A stretch of 64,000 nucleotides of DNA from the NCBI RefSeq assembly GCF_011397635.1, contig NC_064756.1, positions 37,646,133-37,710,132 on the forward strand. The letters run 5' to 3'. Position 1 is the stretch's first letter, and the number at the start of each line of letters is the position of its first letter. The position numbers and the translations under genes were made by a program. Source of the stretch: Epinephelus fuscoguttatus. Taxonomy: Eukaryota > Chordata > Actinopteri > Perciformes > Serranidae. This document shows, piece by piece, positions 1 through 10,716 of the stretch. A model generated the notes under the pieces. The model had not been told where the DNA came from. It saw only the letters and a program-made list of their open reading frames with translations, and did not search any database.

Positions 1-137
1 GGAGCCTTAATGAACTTTGTGTTGACTGTTCTGTTAATTGTGCTGCTGTTCTAAGCCTATTTGCTGGTTGGGAAAACTTGGAACCTAATTCTTAGAGGTT
101 GTTGTCAGTGTTACTCCACTGCAGTGTACAATAGTCA

Positions 138-864
138 TTACATTTCTTGCTGCTTTCCATACCTAGTTCCCTCTGTGTAATTGTAATAATAGTCTAATAT
201 AGTGCAATAGTAAGATGAAAAGGGTCGACATTTCACAGTCAAAAACTCCACATCCTGAGAGCAGAACTGGGATATCCTCTTCACATCACAACACCATGAA
301 TTGTTTGTGTATACACCACGGAGCTTACCAGATGATGCTGCCGTCCTGTGTGCTCTGTGTAGTGTTAGCCCCGTTAGCTCAACACCGGAGTCTGATATGT
401 TACCATTTATCCATGTCTCAGTGAACACAAGGACGCAGCAGCCCCTCACTCCTTGGTGAGTGGATCTCCATAGTCGGATGTAATCCATTTTCGTGTCCAG
501 TGAGCGAATATTCACCAGAAGGACACTGGGAACAGCTGGTATGATGGGGTTAGCTCATAGCCTAGCTAACCCCTCCGCGCTTCCCCTGCTCCCACCTCCT
601 GTCACAGCGCTGCCGGCGTCTCCCTGTCGGGACAGCTCCAGGCGAAACCACGGTCATCTCAGGGCTAGCTCGACGTAGCAGGCCAAGCTTGCTACACATC
701 TTAAGCTCTCTTGGTTGTAGCGTTAGATCTCTGCAGCAGTTTCTAATGTCTGTTAGAAACTCACGACTGTATTGCACTGATGAATTTACTTGTTGCATCG
801 TTTCTTTCTTCTGCCAACTGATTTCCCTGTTGGAGTGGCTGGAGGTGGAAGCGGTGGTCCGCAT
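138..864 (-). pseudogene. L2/CR1-group LINE endonuclease fragment
   Basis: Two minus-strand frames in series read like the start of the apurinic-type endonuclease of a fish LINE. The first (864 to about 562) carries a basic RRQRCDRRWEQG stretch typical just before the endonuclease. The second (515 to 138) reads NIRSLDTKMDYIRL, then FTETWINGNISD and VEFLTVKCRPF, which are hallmark endonuclease blocks of this LINE group. A frameshift near 540 joins them, and the fragment lacks the reverse transcriptase, so it is dead. The clade (L2, CR1 or Rex1) cannot be settled from this piece. Confidence 0.75.
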
Positions 865-890
865 TTATTTGCTTTTGTTATGGAAAAAAG

Positions 891-1003
891 TTTATATCCA
901 CAAGGGTCCCTGTTACTAGTTTATATCCACAAGGGTCCCTGTCGCTAGTTTATATCCACAAGGGTCCATGTTACTAGTTTATATCCACAAGTACCCCTGT
1001 TAC
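891..1003. repeat. 29-bp minisatellite, about four units
   Basis: The unit TTTATATCCACAAGGGTCCC plus nine further bases recurs at 891, 920, 949 and 978, an exact 29-bp period. The last unit is more diverged. It lies directly upstream of the LINE fragment's 5' side. No function is evident. Confidence 0.95.
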
Positions 1004-1113
1004 TAACCTGTTTGTTGTCTCAGACTCAGAGGTGGAGGGTGAGGGGTGGTTACGCGAGCGGTTACGTCAGTTGGAGACCTCCACATGGGGAAGACACAGG
1101 ACAGGAGAAAAAA

Positions 1114-1156
1114 CCGACCAATCATTGCATTCGGTCCAAATGCAGTGATTGGTCGG
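1114..1156. repeat. Short hairpin, 18-bp arms
   Basis: CCGACCAATCATTGCATT (1114-1131) is followed by a 7-nt loop and its reverse complement at 1139-1156 with one mismatch. It may be the remains of a palindromic transposon end. The rest of 1004-1389 shows nothing recognisable. Confidence 0.85.
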
Positions 1157-1389
1157 AGTTTTCTTAGAACCATATGAGAATGGTATAATTATGAGTTTTC
1201 ATCTCTGGTGGAATTCACTTACATTTTAGTGTGCCATCAGCTTATATAGCATTTTAACCTAAACAAAGAAAAATGTAAAATTTCCAGAAAGGTAAGTGTT
1301 GCTTTAATAAAACAAAGAGACCAAGCCAAAAAGGTTTATATGACTTTGGGCTCAGGGAGCGAAAGAAAAGTATATTGCACACTATGAAA

Positions 1390-1690
1390 TCAAGTAACTA
1401 AACTGAACAGAGAGAAGAAGAGAGAGTACTATCAACAAATAATAAGGGGAGTTCAGTTTAATAGTAAAAGGTTGTGGAATGTGCTGAATATAATGGGTAG
1501 ACATTCTAAGATGCATCCATCCTTCATTGAAACTGATGGAGTGTTTATAACCAAACCGCTGGACATGGCAAATTATTATAACAACTACTTTGTAGAAAAG
1601 GTTAACAAACTACGGTGTAATATGGAAATGGTAAACAATTGTAATTCATGCACAAAAATCGATGTCTGCTTTCATAAATATGTCATCATT
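1390..1690 (+). pseudogene. LINE ORF2 fragment between endonuclease and RT
   Basis: A short plus-strand frame (start about 1472) reads LWNVLNIMGRH-like sequence, then ITKPLDMANYYNNYFVEKVN. This is the linker typically found between endonuclease and reverse transcriptase in fish LINE ORF2 proteins, where a host nonautonomous fragment shows the fN.yF block. Neither the endonuclease nor the RT is present. It could belong to a different LINE family from the one at 138-864, since its strand is opposite. Confidence 0.5.
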
Positions 1691-2021
1691 GGTGTACTGT
1701 TACCTCCACCAATAATCTGACTTATTCTCATAGAAGGAGAATTTTGGATTTGTTTGTACATTGTGCGGTTAAGTCGTCTGGGGAGTTCCATAACGTTCCG
1801 CCATCTTGAGAATACATCCGCCAGCAAAGGGACATACAGCCCCGCCTTCAGTGTTTTCGTTGAGAGCCAGGCCAGCATTGCGTGACTGAGAAGCCGAGGA
1901 AGAGGAGGAAGAGGCGCTATGCTAATACCCCGGCAAATTTGAAAGCCTTTGCTGCTGCAGCATAACAAAGTTCCACTCTTTCAGCATGATGCAAGGTCAT
2001 GCATATGCAGCATCACGGGAG

Positions 2022-2191
2022 ATGGAATCCTCATCGCCAAGAAAGCACAAAAGGGAATAAAAAAGGCAACGTGACTTGCGAATTCAAAAAGTGAGGGTAA
2101 ACATCAGGGTAGCCTTTCCCAGGTGGAAAGAGCTACTGAAGCAGAAAGGTTTTAAAAGGGACGCTGAATCTGCCTGCTTTCTTCTCAACAG
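2022..2191 (+). pseudogene. Unidentified coding exon with donor site, internal stop
   Basis: From an ATG at 2022 the frame runs to a strong donor (ACAG then GTAAGT at 2192). It contains the block AFPRWKELLKQKGFKRDAES followed by a FLLN segment. I recognise this type of motif from N-terminal regions of fish proteins with zinc-finger or transposon-derived architecture, but cannot name the family. An in-frame TAA at 2058-2060 interrupts the frame, so this is either a pseudo-exon or the true start lies after the stop. No matching downstream exon on the plus strand was found. Confidence 0.45.
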
Positions 2192-2622
2192 GTAAGTAAA
2201 CTTTACTGCCTAAATTAGCCTACAGCTAGCTTTTTTCATTGGCTTGGTTAGCCTATTGATAAGCACTTGTCGTAATGATTTCCCTGTGATGTATGAAAGG
2301 AATATATAATACATACAGTATATATATATATGAGATATATAAATAAAACGAGTCTTTGAAAGAGTGCAGCTTTTTTATTAGTTTAATCAATGAATCCAGA
2401 TTGCAGCTGGCAGAACTGGCTGCAAAATCCAGGGTGGGGATCCTCAGAATAAATCCCCTGGCGCTCTCCCAACCTCCCACATCCAACATAACCTGTGAAT
2501 ATAGCAACAACAAAACAAAAGCATATTCATGTGCATGGTGTTAAGACTTTTTTTTTTGTTGCAGACACAAAGTCATTTTACTTAGCAACAAGTGAATTCT
2601 GTTAAAAGCATAGTGTGAATAC
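2192..2622. other. AT-rich non-coding stretch
   Basis: It holds a short TA-rich tract near 2320 and poly-T near 2548. No coding or repeat signal could be supported. Confidence 0.5.
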
Positions 2623-2890
2623 CTGGCATACAGCTTTTGAATGTGCAGTTGCACTGAGCGCAGTTTGTAGAGTACATGATGTAGAACTCCTGCTTGTACA
2701 TGCTGGAGAACTTGCTCCAAGTAGCAACACCTGTATAACAAATTATGGGATTATAAAATTGGACATTGCTTTTCATGTGAGAAATGTGCTGAGACGTTGA
2801 AAGTCTGCAACTATCAAAAGCATAATTTTTACTTACCGTCAAGTCACAGAAAGTGTGCTCCATTCCTGAACAGCTTATCAGAGACAATGT
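2623..2890 (-). other. Possible extra 3' exons of the minus-strand gene
   Basis: On the minus strand a 108-nt segment (2730-2623) is bounded by an acceptor (ATACAG) and a donor (GTATTC), and all three frames are open. Another donor, GTAAGTA, ends a segment near 2840-2890. These could be further exons of the gene that runs from about 9.9 kb to 3.2 kb, but the frame cannot be chosen, so this is only a possibility. Confidence 0.2.
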
Positions 2891-3199
2891 CTCTAAAAGA
2901 GGAGCACATAAAGACCTAGTTTCTGTATATTAACTGGCAATAGATTCAGCAAAAAAAAATTATTAATTGTTTAATTTGTGTTTTTGTGAATACCCTTTCA
3001 TATATTGCGTTTCATTACATTGTGATACATGATCAATGGATCAAGTGTATGCTCCTCAATTTGGTCATTTGTCTTTAGCTACAACGTTTTCGTAAATAGT
3101 GTTAAATAGTGTTCTATAGCAAATGGAAAAGTAATGTGATGTCAAAGGAGTTCAGGTTCATGACATTAACAGAAAGAGAGGCTTACCCTCAGTGTTTCA

Positions 3200-3272
3200 T
3201 CAACACCATTGTGGTCCATAATGAACTTCACGAGCTTTTGCGCCTGGCTTCAACAGTTTCTGCTGCGTTGTC
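3200..3272 (-). CDS. Candidate terminal exon of the TNTCTVDN gene
   Basis: On the minus strand, after an acceptor (GCTTTAG), the frame reads TTQQKLLKPGAKAREVHYG and ends at TGA. Its phase (one leading base) fits exactly with the upstream exon at 4109-4186, which ends two bases into a codon. The match of phases supports real splicing. A one-base shift would keep the frame open to the next donor, so this TGA might be a decayed position rather than the true end. Confidence 0.5.
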
Positions 3273-3421
3273 CTAAAGCAAAAGATGAGTTGAAATTATA
3301 TTTCAGGTGAGATTATATAAGAAAATAGGACTCAAATGAACCAACTTTCTCATAACATTGTCACCACAGTCTTATGGAAGACTTATTGTGTTATGTCTTT
3401 CACATTTTAAGCAGTCCCAGT

Positions 3422-3900
3422 ACTCAACTCAACTCAACTTTATTTATGTCCCCAAGGGGCAATTTGTTTTGCAGCATAACAGATACAGACACAACATAAC
3501 AAAAATAACAATAGATAACAATAGATATCGGAGTACAGTGATACAGTGGACAGCTACACTGGAAGACACTGCCTAATGTCAACAGCAGGACAATAAATAA
3601 CAATACAATAGATGTACAAAATAAAAAGAGCTAAAACACACCACATGCTTATTAAAAGAGTTAAAAACCATCCATAAAAAGACCCTGTGATCACAGTAAG
3701 AACTGAAAGACTCTGCCAGGTAGGGGCTTGTTAACTCCTCCCTAGACCAGAGTTTAAAATAGAGATGTATGGTCTGCTGTACCCCCAAAATCTTGCTACT
3801 CATGTCCACAATTTTCTAAAGTCACTTTTTAGACTTAATGCCAAGGTTCCCGTAGCAGAACAGACTCAGTACAGGAAAGGCTGTGTAAAGGCTTCACACA
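3422..3900 (-). mobile_element. 3' end of a non-LTR retrotransposon, minus strand
   Basis: Read on the plus strand, a short (TCAAC)n array is followed by TTTATTTATGTCCCCAAGGG. This is the reverse complement of a LINE 3' end with a 5-bp tandem tail, common in fish. The flank to about 3900 probably belongs to the same element, but its inner border is unclear. 3901-4108 shows nothing. Confidence 0.6.
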
Positions 3901-4108
3901 ACTTGCAGAATGTTTAAAATGATGTGATAACTTTTAATTAATGTTACAATAGTCCAGACCTGGTCACATATCACAGTGATTCATCAAGGTCAGCGAAGGA
4001 TATGGTCTTCAAACCTTGATGATTCATTAACAATGTAGATCTGTGGAACTGTTTGGCTGTTACATTCTAGATTGAATTATCAGACATGTATGCATACTTT
4101 ACACTTAC

Positions 4109-4186
4109 CTTTTGCAAGGAACCACTGTAAGCAACTCATTGGCCCACTTGTCATTATCAGTCTTTAAATTACCAAAATCTTCACAC
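4109..4186 (-). CDS. Internal exon of the TNTCTVDN gene
   Basis: Minus strand: acceptor TTTCAAG, a frame reading CEDFGNLKTDNDKWANELLT, then donor GTAAGTG. Only one of the three frames is open, and its end phase joins cleanly to the exon at 3200-3272. It belongs to the C-terminal part of the gene whose main block is at 4446-5102. Confidence 0.6.
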
Positions 4187-4445
4187 CTTGAAATAAAATT
4201 AAACATAATTTAAAATGACGTGTAAATGAATTTAAATATGACCAATCTCTATGATCGTTTTGTTATAACAAGACATTTTATTATCTGTAGAATAAATGAC
4301 ACTATTGATTACAAGTACATTCATTTGTTTTAATAAATACATGCAATCATTTTCTTTTTACAAAAAAGGGAAATACTTACAAGATATCAACAGAGAGAAT
4401 TCCAGTCTACAAGCAACCATGTCTTCCTCAGTCCCAGATGTATTT

Positions 4446-5102
4446 CATGAGTGTCCTTTGAACCTTCCTATGGTGTTCAGCCACAATAATTTCCTCTGTG
4501 ACCAGTCCGTCTTTTCAAACAGTTCATGCACTTGAAGCAAGGTATCAATCCATGGGTCAAGATTTGCACTTGTTTTTAGGTCACTCTCGATGCCCGGTCT
4601 CCTCTTTATTGCCAGATGCAGTGTGTACAAGAGGTTATCAACTGTACAAGTGTTTGTCATGGACACTATTGCTGGCCTATGGTTCCCTTTCCTCCCCAAT
4701 GTGGACAGTATCCTTTGGGTTCGCCAACTAATCCTTTTTCTGTCAGATGTACTTGGACCTTTTTGGCTGAAGGAGGGGAGCTGAAATACTTTGACTTTCT
4801 CTTTCTCTTTTGCTTCCTCCAAGTCTCCTCTTGTGACAGGGTAAGTGTCTCTGGGTCCTGAGGTTGCTGTTTGTTAGAGTTTGTTTTCATTGGAAGCACC
4901 TGTTTTGTCATGAATGCCATTCCCTTTAGTCTGCCAACAACAAACTCATGGGTTAGCCGCAGAAAATCTCCTGCTCTTCTATGTAATTTGGATGTTAAGA
5001 TGAATTTTTTGGTCATGTGGAACCAGTTCTCAACAATCCTGTTACTGTCCTGGGTTTTGCCAAGACTTGTCAACATAACACCTGTCCAAAGAGGAACAGT
5101 AC
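4446..5102 (-). pseudogene. C-terminal block of transposase-derived gene (TNTCTVDN family)
   Basis: After an acceptor at 5102 (ATATGCAG) the minus-strand frame reads TVPLWTGVMLTSL, then SNRIVENWFHMTKKFILTSK, a pattern I know from the C-terminal half of large transposase-derived proteins in fish. It then passes through a lysine-rich linker. A one-base frame change near 4700-4800 leads into MTNTCTVDNLLYTLHLAIKR. That block is typically a separate C-terminal domain in this family and looks like the N-terminal part of a cysteine-protease-like fold (inference). The frame stops at 4446, before the exon at 4186. Because of the frame change the copy is probably not functional. The family has no name I can give securely. 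Confidence 0.6.
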
Positions 5103-5194
5103 CTGCATATGCGGAATGAGGTCAACAAGTGACTTACAATGGTGAGGATTACACCCCTTAGTGTCAGTCCTTGATGAAAAACATACACCATACA

Positions 5195-5475
5195 GTCAAA
5201 AAACAAAATGCATGGAGTGCTATTTGGGTGTAGAAAAGGGTGTCCCTCTGGTGCTCTTCAGTTTAGGGATCCAAGTAGAACTTATATGAAGGAATCTGAG
5301 GCTCACTTCAATGTTAAATCGGTAATCAGAGTCAGCTTACATTGAGCAGCTGACTCTGATTACCTATTTAACAATGAACTGAGCTGACTGACAAACATTT
5401 TGCCCTGACAAAGGCGTTTTTGGCTGAAACACGTTGGCATCAGCCTCCTGAGTGCCTCAGATCTCTTCGTATAAG
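5195..5475. mobile_element. 281-bp insertion with 14-bp target duplication
   Basis: ACATACACCATACA occurs at 5181-5194 and again at 5476-5489, framing a 281-bp insert that breaks the transposase exon. The insert holds a 16-bp hairpin (GGTAATCAGAGTCAGC at about 5320 and its complement about 5351) and the sequence GGCTGAAACACGTTGGCATC. A 14-bp duplication suggests LINE-machinery insertion, such as a SINE-like or short retrotransposed unit. No poly-A tail or tRNA-like head is obvious. Confidence 0.65.
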
Positions 5476-5489
5476 ACATACACCATACA

Positions 5490-6125
5490 ATTTGCTATTG
5501 ACAAGATCTGACCAAATGCTGTTGCATTTTGAAGGAGCACAAAACAGTACATTAAAAACTGTTTGGTGTCCTTTTTGCATTGCACCTTGGACAACTTCAT
5601 GCTTATCAGCTTCAGCATGTGAGCAGCACAGAGGTGTATTACTGTCAGCTGCACTGACTGCTGCTCTATGCATACCCGAAAGCAAAGCTTTAGGTATTCC
5701 TGAACACTGATGATGCTGAATGCCTGAACTACTGCATGGATCATGGCCCAACTGAAATGGGTTTCAACTTTTTGGGGCTTGAAGTGTTTCTGAAACAGCT
5801 TGTAGTAGTCTCTACGCCAGCAAGTCAACCAGTGCAGGATTGTTGCAGTGGTTTGATCACACGTTAGCATTTCAGCCACATGAACCAGAGATTTGGTTGG
5901 AGACTGACATGGAATACAAAGCACATAGCAGAGTGTTGATGGGCTGGATGGGTGAGGTTCGGCAACTACACTGCCATGGGCACCCAAATACAGCAAACAG
6001 CTTTTATTCTTTTGTAGGTCTTGAAGAACATGAAGTTGGGACAAAAGGAGACATCGCAATATACTGGATACTACTGTGCTAGGTTTTTCCACATCCTGCT
6101 TTTGTTGCAGTTTAAAGCACTCCAC
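5490..6125 (-). pseudogene. Transposase-like (DDE-type) exon of the TNTCTVDN gene
   Basis: This open minus-strand frame has about 210 codons. It includes VAEMLTCDQTTATILHWLT, then ETHFSWAMIHAVVQAF and HLCAAHMLKLISMKLSK. Blocks of this kind, with an expected acidic residue near the FSWA motif and a histidine-rich HACxxH-like motif, form the DDE-like core of a fish transposase-derived family. In this copy the position before FSW is His where I would expect Asp, which may mean loss of catalysis (from memory of the family, not checked). The frame is cut at its 3' side by the insertion at 5195-5475. Its missing continuation probably joined the block at 5102. Confidence 0.5.
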
Positions 6126-6242
6126 ACTCAGAAATAATGTGTTAAATTATTATAAGGCCATCTTCCAGTCACTGTCTACCAGCTGTACAGTTGGATAGGG
6201 ACTGACTGCAAAAAAAATCTAAAAACAATGGTGAAGCAAATA

Positions 6243-7687
6243 CAGGGTATCTGCAGGTTTCAGTAAGTTAAATTTAAGACTTTTTAAGACCGTTTTAATG
6301 CCACCTTGAATGGAATTTAAGACTGAAAAAACTATAAATGTAAACCAGTGCTTAATTTGTAAAATTAGAAGTAGGGGAACACTTTTGGCCTCTGAGAGAG
6401 CAGTGTTCCCCCATTCCCAAAAGTGGGGGAACACTTTTTTAAGCGGCACCAGAGCCACTTCACTGCGCAACTCCGAATGGAATGGTTGTGACAGTGTTGT
6501 CACGGTACCAAAATTGGGACCCACGGTACGATACCAGTGAAAGTATCACGGTTCTGAGTAGTATCACAATACCACAGCAAAAATGAGGCAGATGTGCCTT
6601 TTGTCATTTATAAAAAGATAAATCACTTTTCTATAATACATCACTGATATTTCAATGGAATAAATTACTTATTGACTTATTCATACTTCAAAAACAGCAT
6701 CAATAAGTGATTAACATGGGGGGATTGAAATAAAAAAATAAAATAAAAATCAAACAGCCACCCTCCTCCCCTGACAAGTAAAGAACAGTCCCTTCACAAG
6801 TAAAGAACAGTCCCTGAAGTGCAGTGAGGTTTGTGGACCGTTACCTGCCACAGAGAGAAATGTGAACGGCTCGTTTTTCCTTTGACACGCCACATACCTG
6901 TGTGCCGCCACAGGCGTCATGACTGCCCAGTAGTACCTGGACCGGCTGTCCAGGTACTACTGGGCAGTCATGATGCCAACGAAAGAGGAAATTAGGCTAC
7001 TGGACCTGGAGTCGGACTTCTCTGTCGCCGGTAAGCCGTTATTTTGCGCCGCGGAGCCGCCATAGGCTATTTGACCACCGTATTCCTGTCTGTGACCCCC
7101 GTTCAACCCACAACCAACAGGATTCGCCTTTCGTTTCTGCTGCTGGTTGAAATCTGGACTCGCACAGCGTGCTGAATGTTTTATTTTGCTGGCACAAAAC
7201 TATTTTTAGTCGCAAATGCAAATAAAATGCTCGCACGTAGAGCTCTGTGGAAAACAAATCACTGCTGAGTAAAAAGTAAAAAGACATAAATAATAACTTT
7301 CACTGCTCAAAGATACTCATATGTCTGGAAAACAAACCACTACAGCAGCATATTGAGTGCCAGGTGGCCAACGCATGCCGTTAAGCCCTTTTCACACAGA
7401 GCGTGCAAAGTGCAGACCTCCACCGACGAACCCATTCATTGTGTATGTGCTACCGCCAGCGTGCGCTGTTATTGGACGGCGCATGGACACTCACAGAAAA
7501 GTGCCGCAAGAAAAGGAAAAGAAAGTCAGATTAAATATTCCTGCCGCAACAATTTCAAGACCTTTGAATAATGAATTTAAGACCAATTTAAGACATTTCT
7601 AATGAATTTAAGACATTTTTAGGCCTTAATTTTAGATACATGAATTTAAGACTTTTTAAGACTTTTCAAGGATCCGTGGATACCCTG
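6243..7687. mobile_element. 1.45-kb non-autonomous DNA transposon
   Basis: The ends are inverted copies of CAGGGTATC (left CAGGGTATCTGCAGG, right reverse complement CAGGGTATCCACGG), followed by TTTAAGACTTTTTAAGAC-type repeats on both sides. The 5-bp AAATA flanks each end. Because the site is AT-rich, this duplication may be chance. The core (about 6490-7290) is homologous to 46981-47700. No transposase frame is present. The CAGGG ends resemble hAT elements, but the 8-bp duplication of hATs is not seen. Confidence 0.75.
6913..6977. repeat. Near-perfect hairpin with 25-bp exact arms
   Basis: 6918-6942 and 6948-6972 are exact reverse complements around a 5-nt loop (CGGCT), and pairing extends several bases outward. 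The related copy at 47.39 kb has only one arm, so the palindrome arose by local inverted duplication in this copy. Confidence 0.95.
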
Positions 7688-7929
7688 AAATAAATAAAAC
7701 AGATGTAGCTTCAATATTAAGGCTCCAAACTTTACCCATATTTTATCAAAAACATGAAAGTGCAATCTGTTTTTTTTAAGTGCTATACAGTGCATTAATA
7801 AAGTGTTCAGACACCTTCAGTTTTTTCACATTGATGCAAAATGAGAAAAACTGAAGGGGACTGAACACTTTTCAATGAGATACAAACAAGGATTGTCCAT
7901 GAACTGTTTTTTTCAGTTGGATATAAGAA
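7688..7929. other. Short palindrome and AT-rich spacer
   Basis: Around 7817-7858, TTCAGTTTTTCTCAT-type sequence appears in both orientations (CTTCAGTTTTTTCACATTG and TGAGAAAAACTGAAGG), a small inverted repeat typical of a Tc1-like end. Nothing coding. Confidence 0.4.
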
Positions 7930-8021
7930 CTAAATCCATATCTGTCCTATTGTAATGAAGTGGTCCACTTTCTCTTTAAAGATGAGGGGCAGCAAGATTA
8001 GCGCCACACGAAAGTCAACCT
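7930..8021 (-). other. Possible exon of the TNTCTVDN gene
   Basis: Minus strand: acceptor CTCTTACAG, then an open frame VDFRVALILLPLIFKEKVDH, ending in TAG at 7930 with no donor. The composition looks coding and fits a mid-protein segment of the gene whose other parts are at 3.2-6.1 kb, but nothing anchors it there. 8022-8748 shows no gene that can be supported. Confidence 0.35.
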
Positions 8022-8748
8022 CTGTAAGAGATAATGAAATAGGTCTTTAAAGTCATTTTTAGACAATGCATCATTCCTTGTGGATGTCCAACAAATAACT
8101 TGAACAGCGTTCAGCTACATCTTGCATGTGTGACAATATAACATCATAATTAATCCTATCTTCCTCACACACAAAATACTTTTTTCTTTAGAAGACACTT
8201 TATTATAAAAACTGCAAGTTACTACAAACCCTACACACAGTTACAAAGAGTAAAATCTAAAAGTGAGCCAATAATATCCGATAATCCTATTTATTTTTAC
8301 ATTTTTACCTGGGTGTAGCCTACATAATATGAAATGAATAACTGTAATGATGCCAAACAATCAATGAGAAATGCATCTCAGTCTACCTAAAAGAGGAGAA
8401 AATGACTTCAGGTCAATTTTCTAATGAATATGTGATCAACAACATTTCTATGCCTGCTTCCTGAGTCATCAATCAGAGTCTGACTACAAAACAGATCCTT
8501 CACTGGATAATGCTCAGCTTTTAACATAAAAAGACAAAAGTCCCACACTTCAACCCATGCAGCAACGTTATAAGAACAAACAACAGTAATGTGGTAGTAT
8601 GTAGTGTCTTTGGCAACTTGCATGAGTCGGAAAAAAGTACAAATTTATATGTGCAAGAGTCGCTGCACGGCCAGTCCTCCCTACCGACTCTACGGTGGTC
8701 TGCCCCCCACAAAACAGCGTCCCTCTCCGGCAGGTACGGCAAGACGCA

Positions 8749-9412
8749 AAACTGAGGTCCATGATTTCAAGAACTGAAATGGAGATGATTATTCATGCCT
8801 TTGTTTCATCTCGCATTGATTATTGTAATGCACTTTTTATGTGTTTTAAATCGCCTTCAGACTGTGCAAATTGCAGCAGCAAGGCTTTTAACTGGGTCTA
8901 AGAAAAGGGATCACATCACCCCGATTCTATATTCCCTACATTGGCTACCAGTCAATTTTAGGATTCATTTTAAGATCTTGGTACTTATTTTTAGAGCCCT
9001 CCATGATCAAGCCCCCTCGTACATCACTGAGTTACTGAGACCCTATTCTCCCTTACGTTCACTAAGGTCATCTGATCAGAAACTCCTGATGGTCCCCTGC
9101 ACCTGTTTCAAAAGACGAGGAGATTGTTCTTTCCAGTCCCGTGCTCCACGCCTTTGGAATGCACTACCTCTGACTCTGCGTAGCATAGAGTCCACTGAAG
9201 GTTTTAAGAGAGAACTAAAAACTTATCTTTTTAGACAGGTTTTTTACTTAAGTTGATGTTTTTGGGCCTCTGTGACTTTATTTGTTTTCTGTGCCATTGT
9301 GTGTTTTCTGTGTTGTCTCTGTATTTTATTGCTTTTTATTCTTGCTGTAAAGCACTTTGTGATTTTATCTGTGAAAAGTGCTATAGAAATAAAATTTACT
9401 TACTTAATTTAC
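8749..9412 (+). pseudogene. L2 LINE, 5'-truncated, RT C-terminus and 3' tail
   Basis: The plus-strand frames read SSRIDYCNALF, LHWLPVNFRIHFKIL, SRAPRLWNALPLTLRS and FKRELKTYLFRQVF, the standard C-terminal end of L2-clade reverse transcriptase proteins. A frameshift lies near 8850. The 3' UTR ends with AAAGTGCTATAGAAATAAAA and a short ACTT-type tandem tail, as in L2 elements. Everything upstream of the last RT blocks is missing, the usual result of incomplete reverse transcription. Confidence 0.9.
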
Positions 9413-9415
9413 TTA

Positions 9416-9806
9416 CAAAGAGGTACAAATGTGGACTGTCAGGGGACACTTTAGTCACCACATCTATGTTAACTTCCTGCGCAATGAGCAGCAAATTTTA
9501 ACTAACGTTAGCTACCTAATAGTTAGCATTAACAAAATCACCTCCACCCAGCAACACAAAACCGGTCGATAAAACATAACGTTACAAGGCACAAGTGTTA
9601 AAAAACATATATTTGGTGACGTTAACCTGCTATTTTTTAGACTGAAGTTGAATGTCCGACTTTACCGAGCTAATGTCATTTTCTAGATGACATTGATGCT
9701 AGCTAACAATTTAGTCACTCGGTTTATTCAGTTTCGACAACGGGGCTGCACAGAATATATAAAGCTCTATATCTTCAACTTTTTGTTCAATTTAAAATTA
9801 AGTTAC
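9416..9806. other. Intron-like spacer
   Basis: AT-rich sequence with scattered TAACGTTAGC motifs. If the exon at 9807-9981 is real, this is the start of its first intron. Confidence 0.4.
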
Positions 9807-9981
9807 CTCTGAATCTCTGTGCCTGTTCATCTGTCAAGTTTAATCCAGCCTCCTTTAGCTTTTGAAGAAGCTCCTCCATTGAGCCCTCCATCTCCGGTTC
9901 AGTTTGAGCTCCAAGTGGTGACTTTAGGGATGTGCAGTTGATGCACGTGTGTGCGCTGCTGCGTAAGTGTGTGTGAGCCAT
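9807..9981 (-). CDS. Candidate first exon, minus-strand gene
   Basis: The frame includes MEGSMEELLQKLKEAGLNLT followed by DEQAQRFRG and ends exactly at a donor (CAGAG then GTAACT). A short acidic, helical N-terminus ending at a splice site is what a first coding exon looks like. ATGs at 9979 and 9889 are both possible, and the second (MEGSMEE) gives the cleaner start. It lies upstream, on the same strand, of the transposase-like exons at 3.2-6.1 kb and could be their start, but no exon chain connects them. Confidence 0.4.
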
Positions 9982-10057
9982 TACAGGTCATAGGGCAGGC
10001 CCTTCATCATTGCGGTTCGTTGATCCTTGTTCATCATCAGCCCTATCTCCAGGATAT

Positions 10058-10716
10058 TGTTGGACTAAGAGTCTCATCCTACTCTCTAATGTGCTATGTG
10101 TGAGCTCAGTCCTGCGTGTTCTTTAATGAAGCAATAGGAGAAGATATTCGGTCTCAGTTAATGTAGTTTATTAAGCAGTAAAGGAATAAAATTACAGAGC
10201 TCTGGGTCTCAACTTCACGTCCCTGACGAACAACAGAGGTGTGTCAGTTCACGAAGTCTGACCTCCTGTCCTTTCCCTGACCCAGTATATTTGAGCGTAA
10301 CAGAGTGTCATTGTGCACGCAAGGCGTTGTCCTCTTCTCATTGGCAGTTCCACTTCCTCCTTCACCACACCACGCCCCTGCCTCGTGTTAATCTGACTCC
10401 TTCCCGCTGGCGGTGGGGGCGTGGTTCCTGTTTTGAAAGACAAGAGAACAACACAACTCCCTACACGTGCTGTACCTTACTATCTGTACATCACTTTCTA
10501 TTCTTTTTACCATATATGAAACTAATTATCTAAGCATTGCGGTATGTGCTCCTCAGACTTCATGTCTCTTCCTCTCCTGTACTTCTTCGCTTCTGCAAAG
10601 CAAACACATTCAGATCAGCTGAAATCATCTCAGTATTCTCATTGTTCACATATCTAAAACTTATATAGTGAAACACAACTGATAGTAAAACACATAAAAT
10701 CATTCTATTCCCAACA
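10058..10716 (-). repeat. 3' LTR of the endogenous retrovirus
   Basis: 659 bp, beginning TGTTGGGAATAG and ending TCCAACA on the minus strand. A TATA-like AAATATACT lies near 10283, and AATAAA (plus-strand TTTATT near 10170) could be its poly-A signal. Confidence 0.95.
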
